Shown here one piece after another: positions 1 to 5,047 of a DNA stretch of 8,126 nucleotides. Within the stretch, counting starts at the first letter, position 1. Each line of letters begins with the position of its first letter. The position numbers and the translations under genes are program-made. The notes beneath the pieces are model-generated. The model had not been told where the DNA came from and ran no database searches. It saw only the letters and a program-made list of their open reading frames with translations. Where the stretch lies: the NCBI GenBank assembly GCA_024274855.1, contig JAJSAJ010000762.1, positions 1 through 8,126 of the forward strand. Direction: 5' to 3'. Origin of the DNA: Planctomycetota bacterium (GTDB taxonomy: Bacteria > Planctomycetota > Planctomycetia > Pirellulales > Pirellulaceae).

Positions 1-80
1 GATGGCGCGCGGCCGCATCCCATTGCCAGGCCGACGACAATGCCGGCCGTTATCCACCCTGTTCTAAAAACAGTCGTCAT
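1..80 (-). CDS. Partial gene: N-terminus of a predicted lipoprotein or secreted protein
   Basis: Reading leftward from an ATG at 78-80, an open frame of 26 codons runs off the window edge. It begins MTTVFRTGW and continues into a hydrophobic stretch (ITAGIVVGLAMG) followed by Cys22 and GRAP. A short N-terminus with one arginine, a hydrophobic core and a Cys preceded by Gly is the layout of a type II (lipoprotein) signal peptide. Residue -3 is Ala rather than the preferred Leu, so the lipobox is imperfect and ordinary secretion or a membrane anchor is possible. A GGAG sequence lies 8 bases upstream of the ATG (89-92), which supports this start. Almost all of the protein lies outside the window, so no function can be given. 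The gene points away from its right-hand neighbour, so the spacer to the right should hold its promoter. Confidence 0.6.
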   Translation of the reverse strand, partial: MTTVFRTGWITAGIVVGLAMGCGRAP

Positions 81-88
81 AATCGCGT

Positions 89-92
89 CTCC
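89..92 (-). promoter_or_regulatory. Ribosome binding site for the edge lipoprotein gene
   Basis: On the minus strand GGAG is followed by 8 bases and then the ATG at 78-80. It is the main support for treating this truncated frame as a real gene start. Confidence 0.5.
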
Positions 93-223
93 AAACGGCC
101 ATTGAAAGCGAATAGCCTATTCCACCGTCTGCCGATAAGAGACGGTCGGCGTTTGCGTGAAACAGCGGCCAGGGCATTCCGCCCCAGCGTTGCGACCGCA
201 AGCCACTGCCACGGCCTTTGTTC

Positions 224-239
224 CGCGGGCAATCCCGCG
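224..239. repeat. Inverted repeat, 6-bp arms
   Basis: CGCGGG and CCCGCG flank a CAAT spacer. It can form a short GC-rich hairpin. There is no T-run on either side, so it is not an intrinsic terminator. It may be chance in GC-rich DNA. Confidence 0.35.
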
Positions 240-285
240 ATCTGTGACAAAACCGAAACGGAATGCGAAAGTCCACAAGGGCAGG

Positions 286-300
286 TTGCCGGACCGGCAA
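286..300. repeat. Perfect 15-base dyad, TTGCCGG-A-CCGGCAA
   Basis: Seven-base arms are separated by a single base. The geometry fits a binding site for a dimeric regulator better than an RNA hairpin. It lies in the divergent spacer, about 206 bases upstream of the edge lipoprotein start and 466 bases upstream of the gene at 766. Confidence 0.4.
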
Positions 301-487
301 TTGGGTAATGGACTGTTACACATTCGCTCTCTAGCTCAGGTGGAATGATCGCATTTCGTCCACATATCAGCCACGATGAACATGTCCACCTATCCTACGT
401 GCAGCATGTCATCGAGTATAGCAGACATACCTGGTGTAACGGTCCCGAGCGGAGAACCTCACTGTTGCCTGGTCTGGTTTTTGCGAG

Positions 488-505
488 TTGGCTCGCGCGA
501 GCCAA
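488..505. repeat. Perfect 18-base palindrome TTGGCTCGCGCGAGCCAA
   Basis: The sequence equals its own reverse complement over 18 bases with no central spacer, so a stable hairpin would have to open central pairs to form a loop. This suggests a protein-binding dyad such as an operator. It sits about 260 bases upstream of the unknown gene at 766. The regulator is not known. Confidence 0.45.
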
Positions 506-536
506 TCAGGGTGCTAGACTTCCAGTAGACGTTGGC

Positions 537-556
537 CGGGCGTGGGCAGACGCCCG
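537..556. repeat. Hairpin with 7-bp GC-rich stem
   Basis: CGGGCGT and ACGCCCG flank a 6-base loop. It lies 31 bases after the 18-base palindrome and about 210 bases before the gene at 766. No T-run follows on either strand, so it is not a typical terminator. Its role is unknown. Confidence 0.35.
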
Positions 557-765
557 ATTGCGAAGCGGACTCGAAACCGCGTGCCAAGCCGGAGACGTGA
601 GGTTATTCGGGTTTTAGCGACAGCGCCGGATTCGCGGCAGCGCTTCCCCGCAATTGCCAAAAACAATCGTCAAACAGTGACCTAGATTTGCATGGAGCGG
701 ATTCAGTTTGCGGCGGAGCCGTACCCATACGAACCAGGCAACCGTAGAGTTTATAGAGGTCGACG

Positions 766-1461
766 ATGGGCTTCCTGAAGCGATTTTTCAGAAACGTCCT
801 CCACGAGGGGATGCCGCAGCAAACTCGAACCAGCAGCTTCGAGCATCTTAGCGAAGATGAGCTTGAAGCGCACCTGGGCGTCGCCAGCTATGGCAGTTTC
901 TCGCTGACCGACGCGGTTCGGCCCTCATACGATCTGCAGATCGTGCCGAGCCAAGGATTTCGGCGTGATGTCTACCAGGACGAGGAAAGTCAGGCCCGCA
1001 TCCCCGTTCTCATGGCCGCCGCGTCGAAACACGTCATCTTCGATCTCTTCATGGATCTGCTCGATCCGCTCGGTACCGAGGTCGACGTTGTCTTGGAAAC
1101 CAGTCACAACCACGATAATGGTGGTCACGCTGACCTGTATCGCGAACACATCGACATGCCGGTCCTGAAAAGCATCCTCTGGGACTATGAAGACATGCTC
1201 ATGAACGATGGCTGCACGGGCATCGCCGTGCTGAACCCGAGTGTGCCGCAGGAAGTCCAGTTCGACGAACATAAGATGCTGATCGTCTACGGCGATCCAC
1301 TAAGTTCTTTCGAGTCGATTCTTTGCGACCGGGATGTCTATCCCGACCAGGAAATGAAGTTCATTACCGAGGCGGAACATGTTCACTCGTCAAGCGAACA
1401 GTACGCCGAAGTGTTTGAACAGCTGAAGATGCGACTCGGCATGGACGGCGACTACGCTTGA
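766..1461 (+). CDS. Conserved-looking hypothetical protein, 231 residues, cytoplasmic
   Basis: I do not recognise a named family. The frame is long, has protein-like composition, and starts at an ATG preceded by GAGG with 6 bases spacing (756-759), so this start is well supported. The first 12 residues (MGFLKRFFRNVL) are basic and amphipathic, but there is no hydrophobic core long enough for a signal peptide or membrane segment. The rest is acidic and looks globular: a hydrophobic/helical stretch (about 80-102, VLMAAASKHVIFDLFMDLLD), an HNHDNGGH segment (114-121), a probable beta-strand (IAVLNP, 153-158), another strand (MLIVYGDP, 171-178), and a C-terminal helix (about 208-226). Several His and Asp residues cluster at 114-130 and could bind metal, but that is only a guess. 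It converges on the next gene with 141 bases between and no visible operon partner. Confidence 0.75.
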   Translation: MGFLKRFFRNVLHEGMPQQTRTSSFEHLSEDELEAHLGVASYGSFSLTDAVRPSYDLQIVPSQGFRRDVYQDEESQARIPVLMAAASKHVIFDLFMDLLDPLGTEVDVVLETSHNHDNGGHADLYREHIDMPVLKSILWDYEDMLMNDGCTGIAVLNPSVPQEVQFDEHKMLIVYGDPLSSFESILCDRDVYPDQEMKFITEAEHVHSSSEQYAEVFEQLKMRLGMDGDYA

Positions 1462-1602
1462 CGTGACCCGGTTTGCGCCGTTCAGTGCGATGCAGGTTGA
1501 CTGGCCCACGGCGTGCTCGACGAACTGCGTGCCTGGCAGACCGCGGATTCACCGCTCGGGGACGTTACCCTCCCAAGCGACTTCGGCGGCTTTCAGTCCA
1601 CC

Positions 1603-3099
1603 CTACTTCACTCGGAAGTCAATGACTCCGTTTCCGAACTTGTTGCCTTTCTTGTCTTCGATCGTCAGCTCGAGCGTATACGAACCGGGGGCAATCTTCT
1701 CGGGCATATGCAACATGTACGGGATGAAATAATCACGGCGATGATTGCGACATCGGTTTCGATCGACCGGTAGAATCCGGGTTGCAACCGTCCGTTGCGT
1801 GGCGTCAACAATCTCATATCGGCCGCTCAGCTCAGTTTCATATTCCGGAGTGCGTGGCGCGCTGCGTAAACCACGCTGAAGGGGCGAACGGAGGTCATGG
1901 CGCGTCCCGGTTTCTTCCACCGTGTAGTTCTCGACCTCCACATATAACAGCACGGGCTGCCCTGGTCGAAATGCGAAGGAGCCAAATTCCTCGAAATCAC
2001 CAAATCCGTTTACTTTCGTGCATAAGGCAAGATTTCGAAGTCTGAGAGGTCCGAGCGTCGCCAGAGCCTGATCCCCTTTTCGCAAGTGGTCGGTCGCCAG
2101 TTCGACACGGTGCTTGAACTTCGGCAGCTCGTCCGAGTCGAGTAGGATTCCGAGTGCCATGACTGTTTGCCGCCAGAACTCGAGTTCTTGCTCGTTTCGG
2201 CACTCCCCCAGTGACTCGATGGCTTGCTCAGTGTCCTCGGCCACGATATGCAACAGCCCCAAACAAGCCTCCAACCGAGCCTGTTCCGCCTCGTCTAATG
2301 ACTTTTTTTCTAATTCCTGGTGCAGCTGATTGATGACCATCCGCAGTTGCTTTCGCCATGCCAGGGCTGCCGGTTCTGCCGACGTGACACCGGAATCGGC
2401 CGAAGTGAGGCTCGCTGGCGACCGATGGCCGCGCGAGCCCCGTTCTGCTGTCGGAGCCTGTTGGTCCAAGTTTTCGGAATCAGGGACCTCAACCGGGAGA
2501 CGCGATCGGGTCATCCTGTTTTCGGTCGCTCGCGTCATGGAGGATACGGGTCTTTCACCAGCGAGCGTCGCGCGAGCGGGGTCGGCCTGTGCTGCGGACA
2601 TGTGTGACTCTCGGCGGGAGCTTGTGGTGCCGGGCAGTCTGGAGGTCGTCGAATTCGTGTCCCGGTGCGAAACAGGTTGCACCCGCTCAAAACGCTGCCT
2701 GACGGTTTGCAGAGTGTCTGGTTTTTCTTCCGTGGCCTGCGGACGGGGCCCGGAAGGTGCGGATTCGGGCGGCAGCATCGCTTGGGCCAAAGCCAGAAAA
2801 GTTAAACGAAACGAAGGATCGGCCGTGCGAATCGACTCGACCACGCCAGAGATGGCGGATTCGGACATCCCACGGTCTCGTGCCACACGCTTGAACTCAT
2901 CCAACGATGCCAGTTCGTCGGCGGTGGCCACCGGCTGTTTTGCCGAATCGTCCTCGCCTGAGTCAACCGGTGTGACCGCCGAAACGTTCGGTTCGACCAA
3001 GTCGGAATCAGATCGATTCAGCAGCGCACCGGCAGCGCAGCCCCCCCATACGAGGAGCCCCGGCAGCATCCACCACAATCGTTGTCCCATTCTGTTCAT
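1603..3099 (-). CDS. Secreted or membrane-anchored protein of unknown function with C-terminal beta-rich domain
   Basis: From the ATG at 3097-3099 the protein has 498 residues. This start puts a signal-like segment at the terminus (RLWWMLPGLLVWGGC, residues 7-21). Cys21 after Gly-Gly could be lipidated, though Trp at -3 is not a standard lipobox residue. The frame is open to 3210, but that would bury the signal 40 residues inside, so the longer form is unlikely. Met4 (3088-3090) is an alternative start; neither has a strong Shine-Dalgarno. Regions: helical segment with LDEFKRVARDRGMSE (66-80), Ser/Thr/Pro/Arg-rich low-complexity linker (about 112-245), helical region with many Glu and Leu (about 246-350), and a beta-rich domain (about 353-498) with RPGQPVLLYVEVENY and APGSYTLELTIEDKKGN, like an immunoglobulin-type or carbohydrate-associated sandwich. 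No catalytic motif is seen. Probably envelope or periplasmic. Confidence 0.75.
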   Translation of the reverse strand: MNRMGQRLWWMLPGLLVWGGCAAGALLNRSDSDLVEPNVSAVTPVDSGEDDSAKQPVATADELASLDEFKRVARDRGMSESAISGVVESIRTADPSFRLTFLALAQAMLPPESAPSGPRPQATEEKPDTLQTVRQRFERVQPVSHRDTNSTTSRLPGTTSSRRESHMSAAQADPARATLAGERPVSSMTRATENRMTRSRLPVEVPDSENLDQQAPTAERGSRGHRSPASLTSADSGVTSAEPAALAWRKQLRMVINQLHQELEKKSLDEAEQARLEACLGLLHIVAEDTEQAIESLGECRNEQELEFWRQTVMALGILLDSDELPKFKHRVELATDHLRKGDQALATLGPLRLRNLALCTKVNGFGDFEEFGSFAFRPGQPVLLYVEVENYTVEETGTRHDLRSPLQRGLRSAPRTPEYETELSGRYEIVDATQRTVATRILPVDRNRCRNHRRDYFIPYMLHMPEKIAPGSYTLELTIEDKKGNKFGNGVIDFRVK

Positions 3100-3250
3100 T
3101 CGGTAACCAGAACTCGATCCAGGAACTGGCAGGCGCCAACGAGCGTCAATTCTGCTCGGGCCACTGCACCTGATTTTCGGAAGAGGGGCGAATAGTAGAA
3201 GAAGTGTCAAGATGGTGCAAGGCGAAACGGGTGCTAGCGGGAAAGGAGGA

Positions 3251-3265
3251 AAGGAAGATTTCCTT
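3251..3265. repeat. Small inverted repeat, AAGGAA-GAT-TTCCTT
   Basis: Six-base arms with a 3-base spacer in the divergent spacer. It is short enough to be chance. No terminator T-run follows. Confidence 0.3.
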
Positions 3266-3354
3266 CGGTCTGCTGGAGTCTGAGCTCAATGTTTCGTAGG
3301 ATCAGCGTCAGGCTTCGAGTATGCGGTGCGTACCGAACGCTGTCGAAACGACTC

Positions 3355-3373
3355 CCTTTCCGATCCGGAAAGG
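3355..3373. repeat. Hairpin, CCTTTCCG-ATC-CGGAAAGG
   Basis: Perfect 8-bp stem with a 3-base loop, 172 bases upstream of the methyltransferase start. It could be an operator dyad or part of a leader RNA. No T-run follows, so an intrinsic terminator is not supported. Confidence 0.4.
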
Positions 3374-3424
3374 ACCGCAACGGAATCCCTTCGCGGACGG
3401 TCGAAATAGGGCAGTTTGTGAGCT

Positions 3425-3445
3425 GCCGCCGTTTGGCATGGCGGC
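3425..3445. repeat. Hairpin, GCCGCC / GGCGGC with 9-base loop
   Basis: Six G:C pairs around a 9-base loop, 100 bases upstream of the methyltransferase start. Together with the two hairpins before it, it could belong to a structured leader, but GC-rich chance pairing is equally possible. Confidence 0.3.
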
Positions 3446-3533
3446 GCAAAGCATCCTGAGACCGAGGAAATGGGGCGTCCGAGCGAGTCGGAATGTTCTC
3501 TGGCGCAGTTTGCCTGGTAGTGGTTCGAGAAAC

Positions 3534-3538
3534 GAGGA
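3534..3538 (+). promoter_or_regulatory. Ribosome binding site that fixes the methyltransferase start
   Basis: GAGGA lies 7 bases before the ATG at 3546. The open frame extends 225 bases further upstream, so this site, plus the family-typical N-terminus MNGRERIFALLDGKPVD, decides in favour of the shorter protein. Confidence 0.7.
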
Positions 3539-3545
3539 ATCAACA

Positions 3546-4574
3546 ATGAACGGTCGAGAACGCATTTTCGCCCTTCTTGACGGCAAGCCGGTCGACAGTC
3601 TTCCGGTCATGCCGATTACCATGATGTTCGCCGCGGATCATATCGGCAAGAAGTACGGCCAATACGCCACCGACTACCGGATGCTGGTTGCCGGCCAAAT
3701 TGCGATAGCGGATGCCTATGACATCGATTACGTTTCGTGCATTTCCGATCCTGCTCGCGAGGCAACCGACTGTGGAGCGCACGTTGAGATATTTGACGAT
3801 CAGCCACCGGCGATTGTTGAAACCGACGCTCTATTGGCCGACCGAACACGTCTGAAAGAGCTAGACATGCCTGATCCTTCGAGTGGTGGTCGCATGCTTG
3901 ACCGCGTGCAAGCTGCCGGCTTGTTCAAGGACCAGGTTGGCGATCGAAAGCTGGTCGAAGGTTGGATTGAAGGTCCCTGTGCGGAAGCGGCTGATCTGCG
4001 AGGAATCAACACGTTGATGATCGACTTTTTCGACCATCCGGATTTCGTGAACGACTTGTTCGAGTTTTGTCTGGAAATGGGCCTTCGTTTTGCGAAGGCC
4101 CAGGCAAAAGCGGGAATCGACTTGATCGGTGTTGGCGACGCGGCCGCATCGTTGATCGGTCCGGAGTTCTACCAACAATTTGTCTGGCCTTACGAAAAGC
4201 GGCTTGTTGACGGTTTGCACGACATGGGCCTTCGTGTTCGTTTGCACATTTGCGGCAACATTCGGTCGATACTTGATTGGGTTGGCAAGCTGGGCTGTGA
4301 CATCGTTGATCTCGATTTCATGGTTCCGGTTCACCAAGCGAGGCAAGCGATGGGCCCCGAACCGATCTTATTAGGTAACATCGACCCTGTCCGGGCATTA
4401 CGGGATGGCACGCCGGCAAGCATCAAGGAGGCGATTGCGCAGTGCCATCGCGAGGCTGGGTCGCGGTACATCGTGGGAGCCGGTTGTGAAGTCCCCCGGT
4501 TGACGGCTCCTGAGAACCTTCAGGCCCTTACGGATTACGCGCGTGCTCATCGGCCCGAAGATGTTGTTCCCTGA
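3546..4574 (+). CDS. Uroporphyrinogen decarboxylase-fold methyltransferase, MtaA/CmuA type
   Basis: The 342-residue protein has the URO-D fold layout: N-terminus RERIFALLDGKPVDSLPVMP (4-23), a GPCAEAADLRG loop (143-153), the family stretch IGVGDAAASLIGPEFYQQF (194-212), and GNIDP (277-281). It lacks the RQAGRY-type motif of true haem-pathway HemE, so it is unlikely to be the decarboxylase. It carries the His-X-Cys...Cys zinc pattern of methylcobamide:thiol methyltransferases: His234 and Cys236 in LHICGN, and Cys314 in VGAGCEVP. In that group zinc activates a thiol that takes a methyl group from a methylated corrinoid protein. The enzyme is soluble and cytoplasmic. Length is normal for the family and no key residue is missing. 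The next gene on the same strand is a homocysteine methyltransferase 473 bases downstream, suggesting linked one-carbon metabolism. The exact methyl donor and acceptor cannot be told from sequence. Confidence 0.9.
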   Translation: MNGRERIFALLDGKPVDSLPVMPITMMFAADHIGKKYGQYATDYRMLVAGQIAIADAYDIDYVSCISDPAREATDCGAHVEIFDDQPPAIVETDALLADRTRLKELDMPDPSSGGRMLDRVQAAGLFKDQVGDRKLVEGWIEGPCAEAADLRGINTLMIDFFDHPDFVNDLFEFCLEMGLRFAKAQAKAGIDLIGVGDAAASLIGPEFYQQFVWPYEKRLVDGLHDMGLRVRLHICGNIRSILDWVGKLGCDIVDLDFMVPVHQARQAMGPEPILLGNIDPVRALRDGTPASIKEAIAQCHREAGSRYIVGAGCEVPRLTAPENLQALTDYARAHRPEDVVP

Positions 4575-4598
4575 TGTTTTCCACGTATACTGATCATC

Positions 4599-4617
4599 TG
4601 CAACACACGGTGTTGCA
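4599..4617. repeat. Hairpin 1, TGCAACAC-ACG-GTGTTGCA
   Basis: Perfect 8-bp stem with a 3-base loop, 24 bases after the stop codon of the URO-D-type methyltransferase. It could end or stabilise that transcript, but no T-run follows. Confidence 0.5.
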
Positions 4618-4627
4618 AACTCATGAA

Positions 4628-4642
4628 CGTTCGTTTTGAACG
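4628..4642. repeat. Hairpin 2, CGTTC-GTTTT-GAACG
   Basis: Five-bp stem with a 5-base loop. On its own it could be chance; it is listed because it is one of a run of adjacent hairpins. Confidence 0.3.
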
Positions 4643-4644
4643 CA

Positions 4645-4667
4645 AGGTTCAAGGTACGCTTGAACCT
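4645..4667. repeat. Hairpin 3, AGGTTCAAG-GTACG-CTTGAACCT
   Basis: Perfect 9-bp stem with a 5-base loop, two bases after hairpin 2. It is followed by an A-run rather than a T-run on the plus strand, so it is not a rightward intrinsic terminator. Confidence 0.5.
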
Positions 4668-4698
4668 CGAAAAAATGGCGTCAGCTTTCACCCGTTGC

Positions 4699-4713
4699 AA
4701 GGGTCTTGCCCTT
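4699..4713. repeat. Hairpin 4, AAGGG-TCTTG-CCCTT
   Basis: Five-bp stem with loop TCTTG, directly abutting hairpin 5. Weak alone. Confidence 0.3.
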
Positions 4714-4750
4714 CGGCTAAACAGTTGCTCTTTTTGCAACTGTTTAGCCG
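4714..4750. repeat. Hairpin 5, perfect 15-bp stem
   Basis: Arms CGGCTAAACAGTTGC (4714-4728) and GCAACTGTTTAGCCG (4736-4750) are exact reverse complements around loop TCTTTTT. A 15-bp perfect stem is far beyond chance. The T-run is in the loop and not after the stem, so this is not a standard terminator. A palindromic repeat element or a structured leader RNA is more likely. Confidence 0.7.
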
Positions 4751-4798
4751 TCTGCAGTAGGATTTGTATTTCGCTGCTGTTTTTTCGGCTGATCGACC

Positions 4799-4819
4799 CC
4801 AACGGCCTTGTGCCGTTGG
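4799..4819. repeat. Hairpin 6, CCAACGGC-CTTGT-GCCGTTGG
   Basis: Perfect 8-bp stem with 5-base loop CTTGT. No T-run follows. Confidence 0.45.
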
Positions 4820-4843
4820 TGAGCGAGTCTATTGAGCTAAGGC

Positions 4844-4858
4844 CGGCATGTCATGCCG
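4844..4858. repeat. Hairpin 7, CGGCAT-GTC-ATGCCG
   Basis: Six-bp stem with a 3-base loop; an outer GGC/GCC can pair across a bulge. It lies just before the largest hairpin. Confidence 0.4.
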
Positions 4859-4862
4859 ACGG

Positions 4863-4903
4863 CCGCTCCCTCCCCGCCGCCTTTGGCGGCGGAGAGGGAG
4901 CGG
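4863..4903. repeat. Hairpin 8, 18 pairs plus one mismatch, very GC-rich
   Basis: The left arm (4863-4881) and right arm (4885-4903) pair as 10 bp, one C-A mismatch (4873 and 4893), then 8 bp of CCGCCGCC/GGCGGCGG, closed by loop TTT. It resembles the purine/pyrimidine-biased palindromes (GCTCCCTC...GAGGGAGC) that recur between genes in many GC-rich bacteria. I infer a dispersed palindromic element; copy number cannot be judged here. Confidence 0.7.
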
Positions 4904-4949
4904 AAAGGGGGGGTTCACCACATGCTTTTTAGCTCGAGAGACTTATTTA

Positions 4950-4970
4950 CCCATGGGACAAGCCCATGGG
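4950..4970. repeat. Hairpin 9, CCCATGGG-ACAAG-CCCATGGG
   Basis: Two copies of the self-complementary 8-mer CCCATGGG with a 5-base spacer; it is both a direct and an inverted repeat. It lies 77 bases upstream of the homocysteine methyltransferase start. Confidence 0.5.
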
Positions 4971-5047
4971 GGTCCTTCGACCAACGCGCGTTCTCCATTT
5001 GGCTAAAGTGTAACCTCTTTTTTTTAATCTTAACGCGAGGATAACGA

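Larger units (their letters stand above)
81..765. other. Long intergenic region with dyads, no convincing gene
   Basis: This 685-base spacer lies between the divergent edge gene (minus strand) and the unknown gene starting at 766 (plus strand), so it should hold the promoters of both. I see no coding frame with protein-like composition. The best candidate, 345-617 on the plus strand, uses rare codons (AGA, AGG, CTA, GTA) and resembles nothing. Four inverted repeats are present (224-239, 286-300, 488-505, 537-556). No clear -35/-10 pair could be chosen. Confidence 0.6.
3100..3545. other. Divergent intergenic region with three hairpins
   Basis: This 446-base spacer separates the minus-strand secreted-protein gene from the plus-strand methyltransferase gene and should contain both promoters. 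The methyltransferase frame is open leftward to 3321, but that extension (75 residues rich in Arg and Pro) does not resemble the family and lacks a ribosome binding site, so it is treated as non-coding. Hairpins occur at 3251-3265, 3355-3373 and 3425-3445. No promoter pair could be assigned with confidence. Confidence 0.55.
4575..5047. other. 473-base intergenic region filled with stem-loops
   Basis: The spacer between the two methyltransferase genes contains nine inverted repeats between 4599 and 4970, listed separately. GTTGCAA or its complement TTGCAAC recurs at 4613-4619, 4694-4700 and 4734-4740. I see no protein-like coding frame and no recognisable cobalamin or SAM riboswitch core. A run of eight T (5018-5025) just before the downstream ribosome binding site is not preceded by a strong hairpin. 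Confidence 0.7.

Noticed and set aside
47..59. DnaA-box-like TTATCCACC
   Set aside because: A single near match inside coding sequence, with no cluster and no AT-rich unwinding region.
120..250. Cobalamin-riboswitch-like words (GTGAAA, CCGCAAGCCACTG)
   Set aside because: The conserved AGGAGACCTGCC-type box is absent, the spacing is wrong, and no B12-related gene follows.
331..350. tRNA-like D-arm text (TAGCTCAGGTGGAA)
   Set aside because: The expected GAGC partner is missing, no T-loop follows within tRNA distance, and no 3' acceptor arm pairs with the 5' side.
345..617. 90-codon plus-strand frame
   Set aside because: Rare codons, unconvincing composition, no recognisable motif, and it runs through the 18-base palindrome and the hairpin. 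A real small gene is not excluded.
2330..3106. 258-codon plus-strand frame
   Set aside because: It lies antisense inside the exported-protein gene and its product is low-complexity; it is explained by codon bias on the other strand.
3321..3545. 75-residue N-terminal extension of the URO-D-type methyltransferase
   Set aside because: The extension has no family similarity and no ribosome binding site, while a good site precedes the ATG at 3546.
4714..4750. Integron attC-like site
   Set aside because: The arm ends do not match the RYYYAAC/GTTRRRY core, the stem is perfect rather than bulged, and there is no integrase or cassette structure nearby.
4599..4970. CRISPR array
   Set aside because: The units are hairpins of different sequence and length with no constant direct repeat or regular spacer, and no cas genes are present.
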